From WHSW01 sp963777775 (GTDB taxonomy: Bacteria > Actinomycetota > Thermoleophilia > Solirubrobacterales > 70-9), in NCBI GenBank assembly GCA_963777775.1, contig CAVZRL010000008.1:62001-126000 (forward strand): a stretch of 64,000 bases of DNA. The letters run 5' to 3'. Below the pieces are notes generated by a model. That model made no database searches, had not been told where the DNA came from, and worked only from the letters and a program-made list of their open reading frames with translations. The translations under genes and the position numbers were made by a program. This document shows positions 1 to 7,490 of the stretch, piece after piece (position 1 is the first letter of the stretch; every line of letters begins with the position of its first letter).

Positions 1-290
1 CCTCGACTCGCCAGAGATACTGGGCGACACTCGGGTTTTTGAAGGTGCGCTCGGCCCCGAGCCGCTTGTCCTTGCCGGGCTGGACGCGGTAGGCCGTCAC
101 CTTGCGGTCCTTCATACAGGACACCTTCGACGAGCTCACCTCCCCGCCGATCTCCTTGATGTCCCCCCCGTGCGACGTTCCGAGACCCTGGACCGTGACC
201 GTGGTCTGGGTCTTCGCCGCGAATGCGGGAGCGGCAACCAGGCCCGCCAGCACGACTATCGCGAGCATGATCTTCAGTGGGGTTCGCATT
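1..290 (-). CDS. secreted protein, partial (3' end outside window)
   Basis: The gene runs off the left edge; 96 codons are visible. The start ATG at 290-288 follows the Shine-Dalgarno-like GGAGCAG at 8 nt. The first ~24 residues are a clear Sec signal peptide (MRTPLKIMLAIVVLAGL, then VAAPAFA) with an AFA-A cleavage site. The mature part is polar, with a lone Cys (VSCMKD) and a basic stretch. No family is recognisable from this fragment. It is one of the few genes here with a conventional 5' leader. Confidence 0.75.
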
Positions 291-320
291 GGGCTGCTCC
301 TTGATCGAAGTCTCCGCGCG

Positions 321-326
321 AACCTA
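321..326 (-). promoter_or_regulatory. candidate -10 box (TAGGTT) of the secreted-protein gene
   Basis: TAGGTT lies 30 nt before the ATG at 290. That predicts a leader of roughly 24 nt carrying GGAGCAG. No good -35 is visible. Confidence 0.4.
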
Positions 327-386
327 ACACACGATTCTCAGGCCGCCTTCCTAGGCAGGGACCTAGGTGCTGGAGGCCGCTTACTA

Positions 387-440
387 CCCAGGACGCGGCG
401 CTAAGGCATACAGCCGCGCAAGCTGATGTGATCCACGAAC
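387..440. repeat. 54-nt direct repeat, copy 1
   Basis: Begins CCCAGGACGCGGCGCTAAGG. It matches 799-852 at about 47 of 54 positions by eye, with an offset of 412 nt and no gaps. Read on the minus strand, one frame gives the peptide LARLYALAPRPG followed by a stop. Confidence 0.6.
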
Positions 441-798
441 GGTGCTACGGAAACGACACGCTTACGGGGCGACGCCTAGCAGTTGGGGGGAACGAAGGGT
501 TGAGCCGGAACCGTTGCGTTCAGCAGAAACACGCTGCCTTAGATGAAGCTATCCCGGCCCCTTGTCTCTACCTCCCGGCGCGCGTCTGCGGCGCTCCGCG
601 CGCCTCGCTGGGAGACAGCCCGGTCGACGTAAGCACGGTCCTTGGCGCGCCGCCGCTCACGTCGGCGGTCTCGCCATTCACGAAGCCTTGAGGCCACGGA
701 TGCCTCCTCTGGTCGGACTCTGCGACTTGGACCGACACTACTCCTTGTGACCCAAGATCAACCCTGGGCTAGGGCATGCCAGGGGGTTGCGCTCCTCG

Positions 799-852
799 CC
801 CAGGACGCGACGCTAAGGCATACAACCGCGCCAGCTCAGGTGATACACGGAC
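799..852. repeat. 54-nt direct repeat, copy 2
   Basis: Begins CCCAGGACGCGACGCTAAGG. In the same minus-strand frame as copy 1 it reads LARLYALASRPG, and three of the seven differences are synonymous. This suggests an old coding origin or a diverged duplicated gene tail. Confidence 0.6.
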
Positions 853-948
853 TGAAGCTGTTCGCTTTTTCGTCCAAAGCGTCCCTTTCGCTCTCACGCG
901 GAAGCGGAAGTCAAGACCACGGTTCAGGCCTGTGTGACACCGCTGCGC

Positions 949-1404
949 TCAGCGACCAGGAAGCGCTTTGGTTGCAAGTGCGTCCGCTTCGGCATTCCAT
1001 TTTCGCGGAATCCACGAAATCCTGATGTTGGGAAACTCCTGGAGCAGGGAGCACGCTTCCGCGTGCAGGGGTCTGATGTGCTCCTTGCCAACCTTCGCGC
1101 GGCCGTTTACCTGGTCGACCACGAGCTCCGAGTCAAGGAACACCCGGATACGTTGGATTCCGCGACTGCGGGCGAGCTTGAGTCCTTCGATGAGAGCCCG
1201 ATATTCCGCAACGGTGTTGATGGCGGGTCCGATCGGTTTGGAGATCTCAGCAATTAGGTGACCATCGGGGTCCCTGAGGACGACTCCGATCGCACCTTCA
1301 GCTGGATTGTCGGTGGTCCCGGTGCCGGAACCGTCTGCCTTCAGTAGATAGTTGCGCTTCGACGGCTCCGGATGGTCGCCTTCGTGCGTTTCGGGCACCG
1401 GCAT
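949..1404 (-). CDS. RNase HI family protein (reverse-transcriptase-like/RNase H domain)
   Basis: A 151-residue protein with the RNase H fold spanning nearly all of it. The four metal-binding acids are visible: D24 in LKADGSG, E67 in TVAEYRA, D91 in VFLDSEL and D141 in WNAEADAL. It is expected to cleave RNA in RNA/DNA hybrids in the cytoplasm. It matches the short, stand-alone actinobacterial type that lacks the basic handle of E. coli RnhA. The ATG at 1404 is supported by a TAGCTT box 6 nt upstream. The gene is followed by the gene-poor region and has no obvious operon partner. Confidence 0.85.
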   Translation of the reverse strand: MPVPETHEGDHPEPSKRNYLLKADGSGTGTTDNPAEGAIGVVLRDPDGHLIAEISKPIGPAINTVAEYRALIEGLKLARSRGIQRIRVFLDSELVVDQVNGRAKVGKEHIRPLHAEACSLLQEFPNIRISWIPRKWNAEADALATKALPGR

Positions 1405-1410
1405 GAAGCC

Positions 1411-1416
1411 AAGCTA
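1411..1416 (-). promoter_or_regulatory. candidate leaderless -10 box (TAGCTT) for the RNase H gene
   Basis: TAGCTT ends 6 nt before the ATG at 1404. There is no SD between them, consistent with a leaderless mRNA. Confidence 0.45.
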
Positions 1417-1575
1417 TCTCACACCAAAGCGCGCACCGAACGGATGCCTCCGTTCACTAGCGCTTTGCGCGAAAGGGAGGAGCGGCGGCGACTCGTTGCG
1501 CTTCCCATGCAAAGCGCAACTTCCTCCGCGGTGGCAACGGCGATCAGCGCTGGGACTGGTGCCTCCTATGACGCG

Positions 1576-1599
1576 GCGCCAGGGCATAGCCCCTGGCGC
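1576..1599 (-). terminator. hairpin downstream of the cyclopropane synthase gene
   Basis: A perfect 9-bp stem (GCGCCAGGG / CCCTGGCGC) with a 6-nt loop lies about 43 nt after the minus-strand stop at 1642. There is no U-tract, so it is a terminator-like hairpin rather than a textbook intrinsic terminator. Confidence 0.4.
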
Positions 1600-1641
1600 G
1601 CAGCCCGACGAGAATGTGAGCTGCGAGCACGCCGGCAGCCC

Positions 1642-2844
1642 TCAAACCCTGCGGCAAAGCACCTGATAGACCGAGGTGAACCCGGCCTCAAACCCGTTTC
1701 GCGCGGCGCGCAGGTAGAGGCGCCAAACGCGAACGCGCTCGCCGCCGGCGAGGCGGGTGGCCTGATCGAGGTTCTCGTCGAGGCGGCACGCCCAGTGGCA
1801 GAGCGTCTCGGCATAGTCAGCGCCGAACTCCTCGGCGTGGAGAATCCGTAATCCCGCCCGCTCGAGCGCGAGCAGGACCCGGGAGAGGTGGATCGGATCG
1901 GCGTCGGGGAAGACGTAGCGCTCGGAAAATGCGCCAGCCTCGGGGTCGGTGTGGCGGAGGCGGGAAATGCCGTGGTTGAGCAACCTGCCGTCGGCCGCGA
2001 GCAGGCTCGCAACCCGTTCGGCGTAGAGATCGATGTTCTCCTCACCGACGTGCTCGACCATGCCGATCGAGGCGATCGCGTCGTAGGTGCCACCCAGATC
2101 CCTGTAGTCGGAGACCTCGATCCGAACCCGGTCTTCGACGCCGGCGGCCGCGACGCGCTCGCGCGCGAGCCGAGCCTGCGGTTCCGAAAGGGTCACGCCG
2201 AGCACGTGATCCGCGCCGCGCTGGGCGGCATAGATCGCAAAGCTCCCCCAGCCGCAGCCGATATCCAGCACTCGATCGCCGGCACCGATGCCCAGCTTGT
2301 CGGCGCTCAGCTCGAGCTTTGCCCGTTGGGCGGCCTCGAGCGAGGCATCGTCGCGGGAGAAGAACGCACAGCTGTAGGTCATCGACTCGTCGAGAAACAG
2401 AGCGAAGAACTCGTTCGAGACGTCGTAGTGGTGGCGCACTGAGCGCGCGTCGCGCTCCTTGCCATGCCGGGTTCCGCTAGGGACCAGTTCTGCATCGGGT
2501 GGTGCCGGTGGCCGCGTGAGCCCCATCGCTCTGACGGCGGCCACGATCAGCCGCAGACGGACGGCGCTGTCGATTGGCGGTGGCTTCCAAGCGTCGAGAA
2601 GCGCGATTACCGCATCGATGTCATCGACCTCGAGCGCGCCGGAGACGTAGGCTCGTCCGAGCCCGAGCTGGCCGGGCGCCCGCAGGACCTGCGCAACCGC
2701 GCGCGGCGACCGCACCGTAAAGGTCGGCCCCCCTTCCTCGGTGGCCCGAAGCTCGCTCCCGTCCCAGAAGACGACGGTGAACGGTCGCTCTGGGAAAGCG
2801 GTCTCGATCTCGCGGGACAGCGACGCGGGGCGAGCCAGGCGCAT
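1642..2844 (-). CDS. cfa: cyclopropane-fatty-acyl-phospholipid synthase family methyltransferase
   Basis: A 400-residue class I SAM-dependent methyltransferase of the CFA/mycolic-acid cyclopropane synthase family. It transfers a methylene or methyl group from SAM to double bonds of membrane phospholipid acyl chains. Visible marks: an N-terminal lipid-binding region with the family's FTVVFWDGSE start; HHYDVSNEFFALF and MTYSCAFF near residues 138-162; the SAM-binding loop VLDIGCGWGSF near 192-202; and ISRLRH in the C-terminal half. The start is ATG at 2844 behind a TAGGCT box, with no SD. It stands alone between the RNase H and PPOX genes. The exact product (cyclopropane or branched acyl) cannot be told from sequence. 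Confidence 0.9.
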   Translation of the reverse strand: MRLARPASLSREIETAFPERPFTVVFWDGSELRATEEGGPTFTVRSPRAVAQVLRAPGQLGLGRAYVSGALEVDDIDAVIALLDAWKPPPIDSAVRLRLIVAAVRAMGLTRPPAPPDAELVPSGTRHGKERDARSVRHHYDVSNEFFALFLDESMTYSCAFFSRDDASLEAAQRAKLELSADKLGIGAGDRVLDIGCGWGSFAIYAAQRGADHVLGVTLSEPQARLARERVAAAGVEDRVRIEVSDYRDLGGTYDAIASIGMVEHVGEENIDLYAERVASLLAADGRLLNHGISRLRHTDPEAGAFSERYVFPDADPIHLSRVLLALERAGLRILHAEEFGADYAETLCHWACRLDENLDQATRLAGGERVRVWRLYLRAARNGFEAGFTSVYQVLCRRV

Positions 2845-2853
2845 GATGGTCCG

Positions 2854-2859
2854 AGCCTA
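2854..2859 (-). promoter_or_regulatory. candidate leaderless -10 box (TAGGCT) for cfa
   Basis: TAGGCT ends 9 nt before the ATG at 2844. It is one of seven identical boxes in the window. Confidence 0.5.
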
Positions 2860-2906
2860 CGAAACGCGCCGGCGACCGTCGCGGGGGTGGTTGGTCCCGG
2901 CTCGGG

Positions 2907-3317
2907 TCAGCCGTGGAGGTCGGGCCCCGCGCGTTCGAGCTCGATCCTGATCAGCACCCGTTTCTCGCGCTCCATCCGTGCTCGGTAGTCGTCCCAATCG
3001 GGGTTCTCGTCGGGAAATCGCTTGTAGTAGTCGATCAGCGGGTCGATCGCCTCGGGCAGCGACAGCACCTGCGCGCGGCCCTCGACGAAAAGCCACTGAC
3101 CGAAGAAGCGGTCGGTGAAGACACATGCCTGCGCCCACGGATCGCGACGCAGGTTGCGCACCTTGTAGGCGGTCTCTCGGCTCGAGATGATGCCCCGCCC
3201 CTCGCCGTCGACGTTGATCAGCACCGGGCTCTGCTGGACGCCGCCACCCGCGCTCCGCGTCGCCAGCACGCCGCGATGGTTGTCGCGCAAGAACGCGCGC
3301 GCCTCGTCGAGGTCCAC
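2907..3317 (-). CDS. PPOX-class flavin/F420-dependent oxidoreductase
   Basis: A 136-residue split-barrel protein of the pyridoxamine-5'-phosphate-oxidase-like superfamily. The N-terminal pattern (RGVLATRSAGGGVQQSPVLI) and the RDPWAQACVF and WLFVEGRAQV strands are typical of the actinobacterial F420-dependent biliverdin-reductase/FDOR-B group, which reduce quinones, biliverdin or unsaturated lactones with F420H2. Whether F420 or FMN is the cofactor is inference. Start is GTG 3317, with TAAGTT 6 nt upstream and no SD. The gene is monocistronic, upstream of cfa on the same strand. Confidence 0.8.
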   Translation of the reverse strand: MDLDEARAFLRDNHRGVLATRSAGGGVQQSPVLINVDGEGRGIISSRETAYKVRNLRRDPWAQACVFTDRFFGQWLFVEGRAQVLSLPEAIDPLIDYYKRFPDENPDWDDYRARMEREKRVLIRIELERAGPDLHG

Positions 3318-3323
3318 ATTCGG

Positions 3324-3329
3324 AACTTA
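3324..3329 (-). promoter_or_regulatory. candidate leaderless -10 box (TAAGTT) for the PPOX gene
   Basis: TAAGTT ends 6 nt before the GTG at 3317. No SD is present. Confidence 0.45.
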
Positions 3330-3434
3330 CAACGGCGCGCCCACTGACGCCTATCAGCGGGACTACGGCTTCTCGTCCTAAAGCAAACAGCCCTGAGACC
3401 GGATGCCACCCCTTCCGACACTTGATCGCGCCAC

Positions 3435-3454
3435 CGGGTCGGACGGCCGACCCG
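3435..3454. other. hairpin in the divergent PPOX/thpR spacer
   Basis: A perfect 8-bp inverted repeat (CGGGTCGG / CCGACCCG) with a 4-nt loop lies in the 243-nt spacer between the PPOX gene and thpR. Its role is unknown; it could be a leader structure of thpR-recA. Confidence 0.3.
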
Positions 3455-3590
3455 TTCCCGATCTGTCGCGCGATCCTTACGCCTCGCGCGCCTTTCGCGC
3501 CGATTCGCCGCGTAGCGTCACCGAATCGCGGCTCAGCCTCGCGACAGCCCTCGGGCGCGTCTGTTCGTCGCCCTCGACCTCCCCGAACCG

Positions 3591-4142
3591 GTGCGCGCCG
3601 AGCTCGCCGGCTGGCAGGCGACGGCGCTTGCCGACCCAGCGCTGCGGCCGGTCCGCGCGGACGCCCTTCACATCACCCTCTGCTTTCTCGGCGCGGTCGC
3701 CGAGGGCCGGGTCGCGAGCATCGCCGAGGCGGTTCGCTCGGTTCCGGCGCGCCCGGTCGCAATCGCCCTCGATCGGGAGCCGTCGCCGCTGCCCAAGGGG
3801 CGGCCGGCGCTCTATGCGGTCGGGGCACGCAGCCCGGCCGCGGTCGCGCTCCAGCTCGAGCTCGCGCAGGCGCTGCAGGCTCTGCGCGTCTACAAGCCGG
3901 AGAAACGGGCCTTCTGGCCCCATCTGACCGTCGCCAGGGTGCGCTCCGAGCGGCGTCCGCCCGAGCGCGGGCAGCGGCGCGGGAAGAGCCGCCCACGGCG
4001 CGTCTCCGAGCCGCCGGCCCCGCTCGCCGAACGGCTCACCGAGCCATTCGAGGCCGTCCGGATCGCTCTCTACCGTTCGAAGACCAAGCCGCAGGGTGCC
4101 GAGTACGTGCGCCTCGACGGCGTCGACTTGCCGCCCGCGTGA
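3591..4142 (+). CDS. thpR: RNA 2',3'-cyclic phosphodiesterase (2H family, ThpR)
   Basis: A 2H-phosphoesterase that hydrolyses 2',3'-cyclic phosphate ends of RNA. Both HxT motifs are present: HITLCFLG near residue 27 and HLTVARV near residue 110. The start is doubtful. The GTG at 3591 begins inside the conserved first strand; upstream, in the same frame, the DNA still encodes RLFVALDLPEP, typical of the family N-terminus. No ATG, GTG or TTG occurs between the in-frame stop at 3513 and this GTG. A CTG at 3561 would restore the whole strand (MFVALDLP). The gene ends 31 nt before recA, and the two are probably co-transcribed. Confidence 0.85.
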   Translation: MRAELAGWQATALADPALRPVRADALHITLCFLGAVAEGRVASIAEAVRSVPARPVAIALDREPSPLPKGRPALYAVGARSPAAVALQLELAQALQALRVYKPEKRAFWPHLTVARVRSERRPPERGQRRGKSRPRRVSEPPAPLAERLTEPFEAVRIALYRSKTKPQGAEYVRLDGVDLPPA

Positions 4143-4173
4143 CCGCGCGGGCGATCTGGAAGAGGTGAATCAA

Positions 4174-5301
4174 TTGGCGGATGCGAAGAAGGCGGACCTG
4201 AAGCCGGCCGACAAGGAGGCCCAGGCCAAGAGCGCGGCGCTCGACGCCGCGGTGAAGCAGATCGAGAAGGACTTCGGCGCCGGCTCGGTGATGAAGCTCG
4301 GCGACAAGGCCGCGATCCAGATCGAAGCGATCCCGACCGGGGCCCTCTCGCTCGACCTCGCGCTCGGGATCGGCGGCGTCCCGCGCGGCCGGATCGTCGA
4401 GATCTTCGGCCCCGAGTCGTCGGGCAAGACGACGCTCGTCTACCACATCATCGCCGAGGCACAGGCCCGGGGCGGCGTCTGCGCCTTCGTCGACGCCGAG
4501 CACGCGCTCGACCCGATCTATGCGAAGCGGATCGGGGTCGACACCGACGACCTGCTCGTCTCCCAGCCCGACTACGGCGAGCAGGCGCTGGAGATCGTCG
4601 ACGTGCTCGTCCGCTCGGGCGCCGTCGACGTCGTCGCCGTCGACTCGGTCGCGGCGCTGACGCCGCGGGTCGAGCTCGAGGGCCAGATGGGCGAGACCCA
4701 GGTCGGCCTGCAGGCGCGGCTGATGTCGCAGGCGCTGCGCAAGCTCGCCGGCAACCTCAACCGGGCGAAGACCGTGTGCCTGTTCACGAACCAGATCCGG
4801 GAGAAGATCGGGGTCATGTTCGGCTCTCCCGAGACGCAGCCGGGCGGGCGGGCGCTGAAGTTCTACTCCTCGCAGCGGCTCGACATCCGCCGGATCGAGA
4901 CGCTCAAGGAGGGCACCGAGGCGGTCGGAAACCGGGTCCGCGTCAAGGTGGTCAAGAACAAGGTCGCGTCGCCGTTCCGCCAAGCCGAGTTCGACATCAG
5001 CTACGGGGAGGGGATCTCGCACGAGGGCTGCCTGCTCGACCTCGCGCTCGAGCACGACCTGGTCCAGAAGTCGGGCTCGTTCTTCTCCTACGGCGAGCTG
5101 AGGCTCGGCCAGGGCCGCAACAACACGAAGCAGTACCTGTCGGAGAACCCCGAGCTCGCCCGCGAGATCGAGGGCAAGCTGCTCGCCGAGCTCGGAGTCG
5201 AGCGCGAGCCATCGCCTCCGCGGGCCGTCCCCGACGCCGAGCCGACCGACAAGCAGGACGACTCGCCCGACGCCGAGGAGCCCGAACGCAAGGCGGCCTG
5301 A
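4174..5301 (+). CDS. recA: recombinase RecA
   Basis: The full-length DNA strand-exchange ATPase of homologous recombination and SOS induction, about 375 residues. Visible: Walker A GPESSGKT at 79-86, VDAEHALD, Walker B VVAVDSVAAL, loop L1 around GQMGETQVG, LFTNQIREKIGVMFG, and KNKVASPFRQAEFDI. The C-terminal tail is acidic, as usual. No intein is present. I prefer TTG 4174 because AGAGGTGA sits 5 nt upstream; GTG 4165 is in frame but lies inside that SD. recX follows 21 nt later. No LexA box was identified. Confidence 0.97.
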   Translation: MADAKKADLKPADKEAQAKSAALDAAVKQIEKDFGAGSVMKLGDKAAIQIEAIPTGALSLDLALGIGGVPRGRIVEIFGPESSGKTTLVYHIIAEAQARGGVCAFVDAEHALDPIYAKRIGVDTDDLLVSQPDYGEQALEIVDVLVRSGAVDVVAVDSVAALTPRVELEGQMGETQVGLQARLMSQALRKLAGNLNRAKTVCLFTNQIREKIGVMFGSPETQPGGRALKFYSSQRLDIRRIETLKEGTEAVGNRVRVKVVKNKVASPFRQAEFDISYGEGISHEGCLLDLALEHDLVQKSGSFFSYGELRLGQGRNNTKQYLSENPELAREIEGKLLAELGVEREPSPPRAVPDAEPTDKQDDSPDAEEPERKAA

Positions 5302-5322
5302 GCGCCGCGCTCGGGCGAGAGC

Positions 5323-5772
5323 GTGGCCGGGGAAGCGTTCGAACGCGCCCTCGAGGCGCTGGCGCACAAGGAGCGCACCGCGGCGGAGCTCGGTGCCTGG
5401 CTCGCCGAGCGCGGCTTCGCCCCGGAGCAGGTCGCGGATGCCGTCGAGCGCCTGGTCGCCGCCGGCGCGCTCGACGACGAGGCGTTCGCGCGGCGCTTCG
5501 CGGCCGACAAGCGGGAGCTGCGCGGCTGGGGCCCGGAGCGGATCCGCGAGGCGCTCGCCGAGCGCGGGCTTGAACGCGGACTGATCGCGGCGGCGATCGC
5601 CGAGGACGATTCCGAGCAGCTGCAGCGCGCGCTCGACCTGCTCGAGGGGCGCGGTGAGACCCCGATCGACGAGCCGTCGCGGGCCAGGGCACTCGGCTTC
5701 CTCGCCCGGCGCGGCTACGAGCCCGAGCTCGCCTACGAGGCGGTCCGCTGCCTCGAGCGCCGCGCCGCTTGA
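5323..5772 (+). CDS. recX: regulatory protein RecX
   Basis: A 149-residue, three-helix-repeat modulator that caps RecA filaments. It is recognised by position directly after recA and by RecX repeats such as KERTAAELGAWLAERGF and LVAAGALDDEAFARRF plus the following KRELRGWGPERI. GTG start behind GGGCGAGAG. A strong hairpin lies 29 nt after the stop. Confidence 0.92.
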   Translation: MAGEAFERALEALAHKERTAAELGAWLAERGFAPEQVADAVERLVAAGALDDEAFARRFAADKRELRGWGPERIREALAERGLERGLIAAAIAEDDSEQLQRALDLLEGRGETPIDEPSRARALGFLARRGYEPELAYEAVRCLERRAA

Positions 5773-5801
5773 CCACTGCCGGGTCGCACCCGTACGATCA
5801 A

Positions 5802-5822
5802 CGGGCGGCCTGAGGCCGCCCG
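5802..5822 (+). terminator. hairpin after recX
   Basis: A perfect 9-bp stem (CGGGCGGCC / GGCCGCCCG) with a TGA loop lies 29 nt past the recX stop. There is no U-tract. It probably ends or attenuates the thpR-recA-recX transcript before rny. Confidence 0.5.
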
Positions 5823-6048
5823 AAGACGCGATTGGCAAGCTGAAACCAAGGACCGATTCCTGATCGTCAACGAGGAGATGACCGAGATCCGGCCGAGCTG
5901 AGCCGGAACCAGAACCACGACGGCCCACGGATCATTCGTGCGCCTCGACAGCGAGCCTGAAGCGCTTCGCGGCCCGGTCGCGACGGCGAGGATCGCCGGA
6001 TAGCGGCAACCGAGGTCCGGTCCCGGTCGGGTCCGGGGAGAGGAAGCG

Positions 6049-7458
6049 ATGGCTCAACGTGCGCTCTGGCTACCGTGGCGACGCGATCGGACCCCGCCGC
6101 CGCCCGACTCCGAGCCCGCCATCGCTCCCGAACCGGTCGACGAGCTGCGCGCGCGGCGGGAGGAGATCGCGCGCATGGAGGAGCGCGCCCTGCGCGAAAC
6201 GGAGTCGCTGGCCGTGCGCCAGGCCGACGTCGAGCGCCGCGCGCAGGTGCTCGACGACCGCGAGCGAAACCTCGCCCAGGCACTCGATGAGCTCAAGCAG
6301 GCAAAGCGGGTCCAGCGCCGTGAGCTCGAACGCATCTCGGGCCTCTCGGCAGGGCAGGCCAAGCAGCTGCTCGTCGCCGAGGTGGAGCAGGAGGCCCGCC
6401 GCCAGGCGGCGATCCGCCTGCAGCAGATCGAGGAGGAGGCCCGGGCAGAGACCGAGCGACGGGCCCGCAACGTGCTCGCGGTGGCGATCGCGCGGCTGGC
6501 GGCCAAGCATTCGAGCGAGACCACCACCCGACTCGTCGAGTTGCCGGGGGACGAGATGAAGGGCCGGATCATTGGCCGTGACGGGCGCAACATCAGAGCG
6601 TTCGAGAAGCTGACCGGGGTCGACGTGATCATCGACGAGACCCCGTCGGCGGTCGTGCTCTCGAGCTTCGACGGTGTGCGTCGCGAGATCGCCCGGCTCA
6701 CCCTGGAGCGCCTGATCGCCGACGGCCGGATCCACCCGGCGCTGATCGAGGAGACGTACGAGCATGTGCGCGAGGAAATCGACGCTCATATCGCCGAGGA
6801 GGGCGAGCGGGCCGCACTCGAGGCCCGGGTGGCGGGGCTCGACCCCGAGCTGACCCGCCTGCTGGGTCAGTTGCGGTATCGGACCAGCTACGGCCAGAAC
6901 GTGCTCGACCACCTGGTCGAGTGCGCACAGCTCGCCGCCCGGATCGCCGAGGAGCTCGGCGCCTCGGTCGAGACCGCGCGCCGGGCGGCGCTGCTGCACG
7001 ATCTCGGCAAGGCGGTGACGCACCAGGTCGAGGGCCCGCACGCGCTTGTCGGCGCGCAGATCGCGCGGCGCCACGGCGAAGCCGAGGCCGTCGCCCACGC
7101 GATCGAGGCGCATCACGGGGAGACCGAGCCCCGGACGGTCGAGGCGGTGATCGTGCAGGCTGCTGACGCCGTCTCGGGCGCCCGCCCCGGCGCCCGAGGC
7201 GAGGCGCTCGAGCAGTACGTCGGCAGGCTGCGCGACCTCGAGCAGATCGCCGCCCGCCATCAGGGGGTCGAGCGGGTGTTCGCGATGCGAGCCGGGCGCG
7301 AGATCAGGGTCGCCGTCGACCCGGGCGAGGTCGACGACGACGCGGCGGCGCTGATCGCGCACGAGATCGCGGCCGCGGTCGAGCGCGAGGTCGAGTACCC
7401 GGGCCGGATCAAGATCACGGTGATCCGCGAGAACCGGGCCACCGCATACGCTTCCTAG
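6049..7458 (+). CDS. rny: ribonuclease Y without N-terminal membrane anchor
   Basis: An endoribonuclease initiating mRNA decay. Domains in order: a charged coiled coil (about residues 30-150), a KH domain with KGRIIGRDGRNIRAFE (171-186), and an HD phosphohydrolase domain with ALLHDLGKAV (H317-D318) and HAIEAHHGE. At 469 residues it is about 50 short of typical RNase Y. The usual N-terminal transmembrane helix is missing: the protein opens MAQRALWLPWRRDRTPPPP. An in-frame TAG at 6001-6003 with no start codon between it and the SD GGGGAGAGGAAGCG rules out a longer form. It is therefore predicted soluble, or peripherally attached through the Trp/Arg-rich N-terminus. Confidence 0.93.
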   Translation: MAQRALWLPWRRDRTPPPPDSEPAIAPEPVDELRARREEIARMEERALRETESLAVRQADVERRAQVLDDRERNLAQALDELKQAKRVQRRELERISGLSAGQAKQLLVAEVEQEARRQAAIRLQQIEEEARAETERRARNVLAVAIARLAAKHSSETTTRLVELPGDEMKGRIIGRDGRNIRAFEKLTGVDVIIDETPSAVVLSSFDGVRREIARLTLERLIADGRIHPALIEETYEHVREEIDAHIAEEGERAALEARVAGLDPELTRLLGQLRYRTSYGQNVLDHLVECAQLAARIAEELGASVETARRAALLHDLGKAVTHQVEGPHALVGAQIARRHGEAEAVAHAIEAHHGETEPRTVEAVIVQAADAVSGARPGARGEALEQYVGRLRDLEQIAARHQGVERVFAMRAGREIRVAVDPGEVDDDAAALIAHEIAAAVEREVEYPGRIKITVIRENRATAYAS

Positions 7459-7475
7459 GCGGGTGGTCAACCGTC

Positions 7476-7481
7476 TAGGAT
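7476..7481 (+). promoter_or_regulatory. candidate leaderless -10 box (TAGGAT) for the cytochrome c gene
   Basis: TAGGAT ends 9 nt before the ATG at 7491, in the 32-nt gap after rny. Confidence 0.45.
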
Positions 7482-7490
7482 CACCGCCGC

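Larger units (their letters stand above)
291..948. other. gene-poor intergenic stretch, 658 nt
   Basis: This is the longest gene-free stretch in the window and looks less GC-rich than its surroundings. It holds the promoter of the left-hand secreted protein, two copies of a 54-nt direct repeat (387-440 and 799-852) and a CCTAGG-rich spot near 350-367. Short open frames exist, but none has a convincing start, SD or protein-like composition. A degenerate gene family is one explanation for the repeats. Confidence 0.5.

Noticed and set aside
291..948. Possible tRNA or small RNA in the gene-poor region
   Set aside because: I looked for T-arm-like GTTC motifs and acceptor stems and found no cloverleaf. 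The direct repeats do not fold into a tRNA.
5851..5901. Short frame after recX reading IVNEEMTEIRPS then a stop
   Set aside because: Too short, no SD or clear start, and no support beyond being open.
4036..5928. A 630-codon open frame antisense to recA-recX
   Set aside because: It is a shadow of recA in high-GC DNA: no SD, repetitive Arg/Leu/Gly composition and no domain. Similar long antisense frames lie opposite rny, hflX, proS and the acyl-CoA ligase gene.
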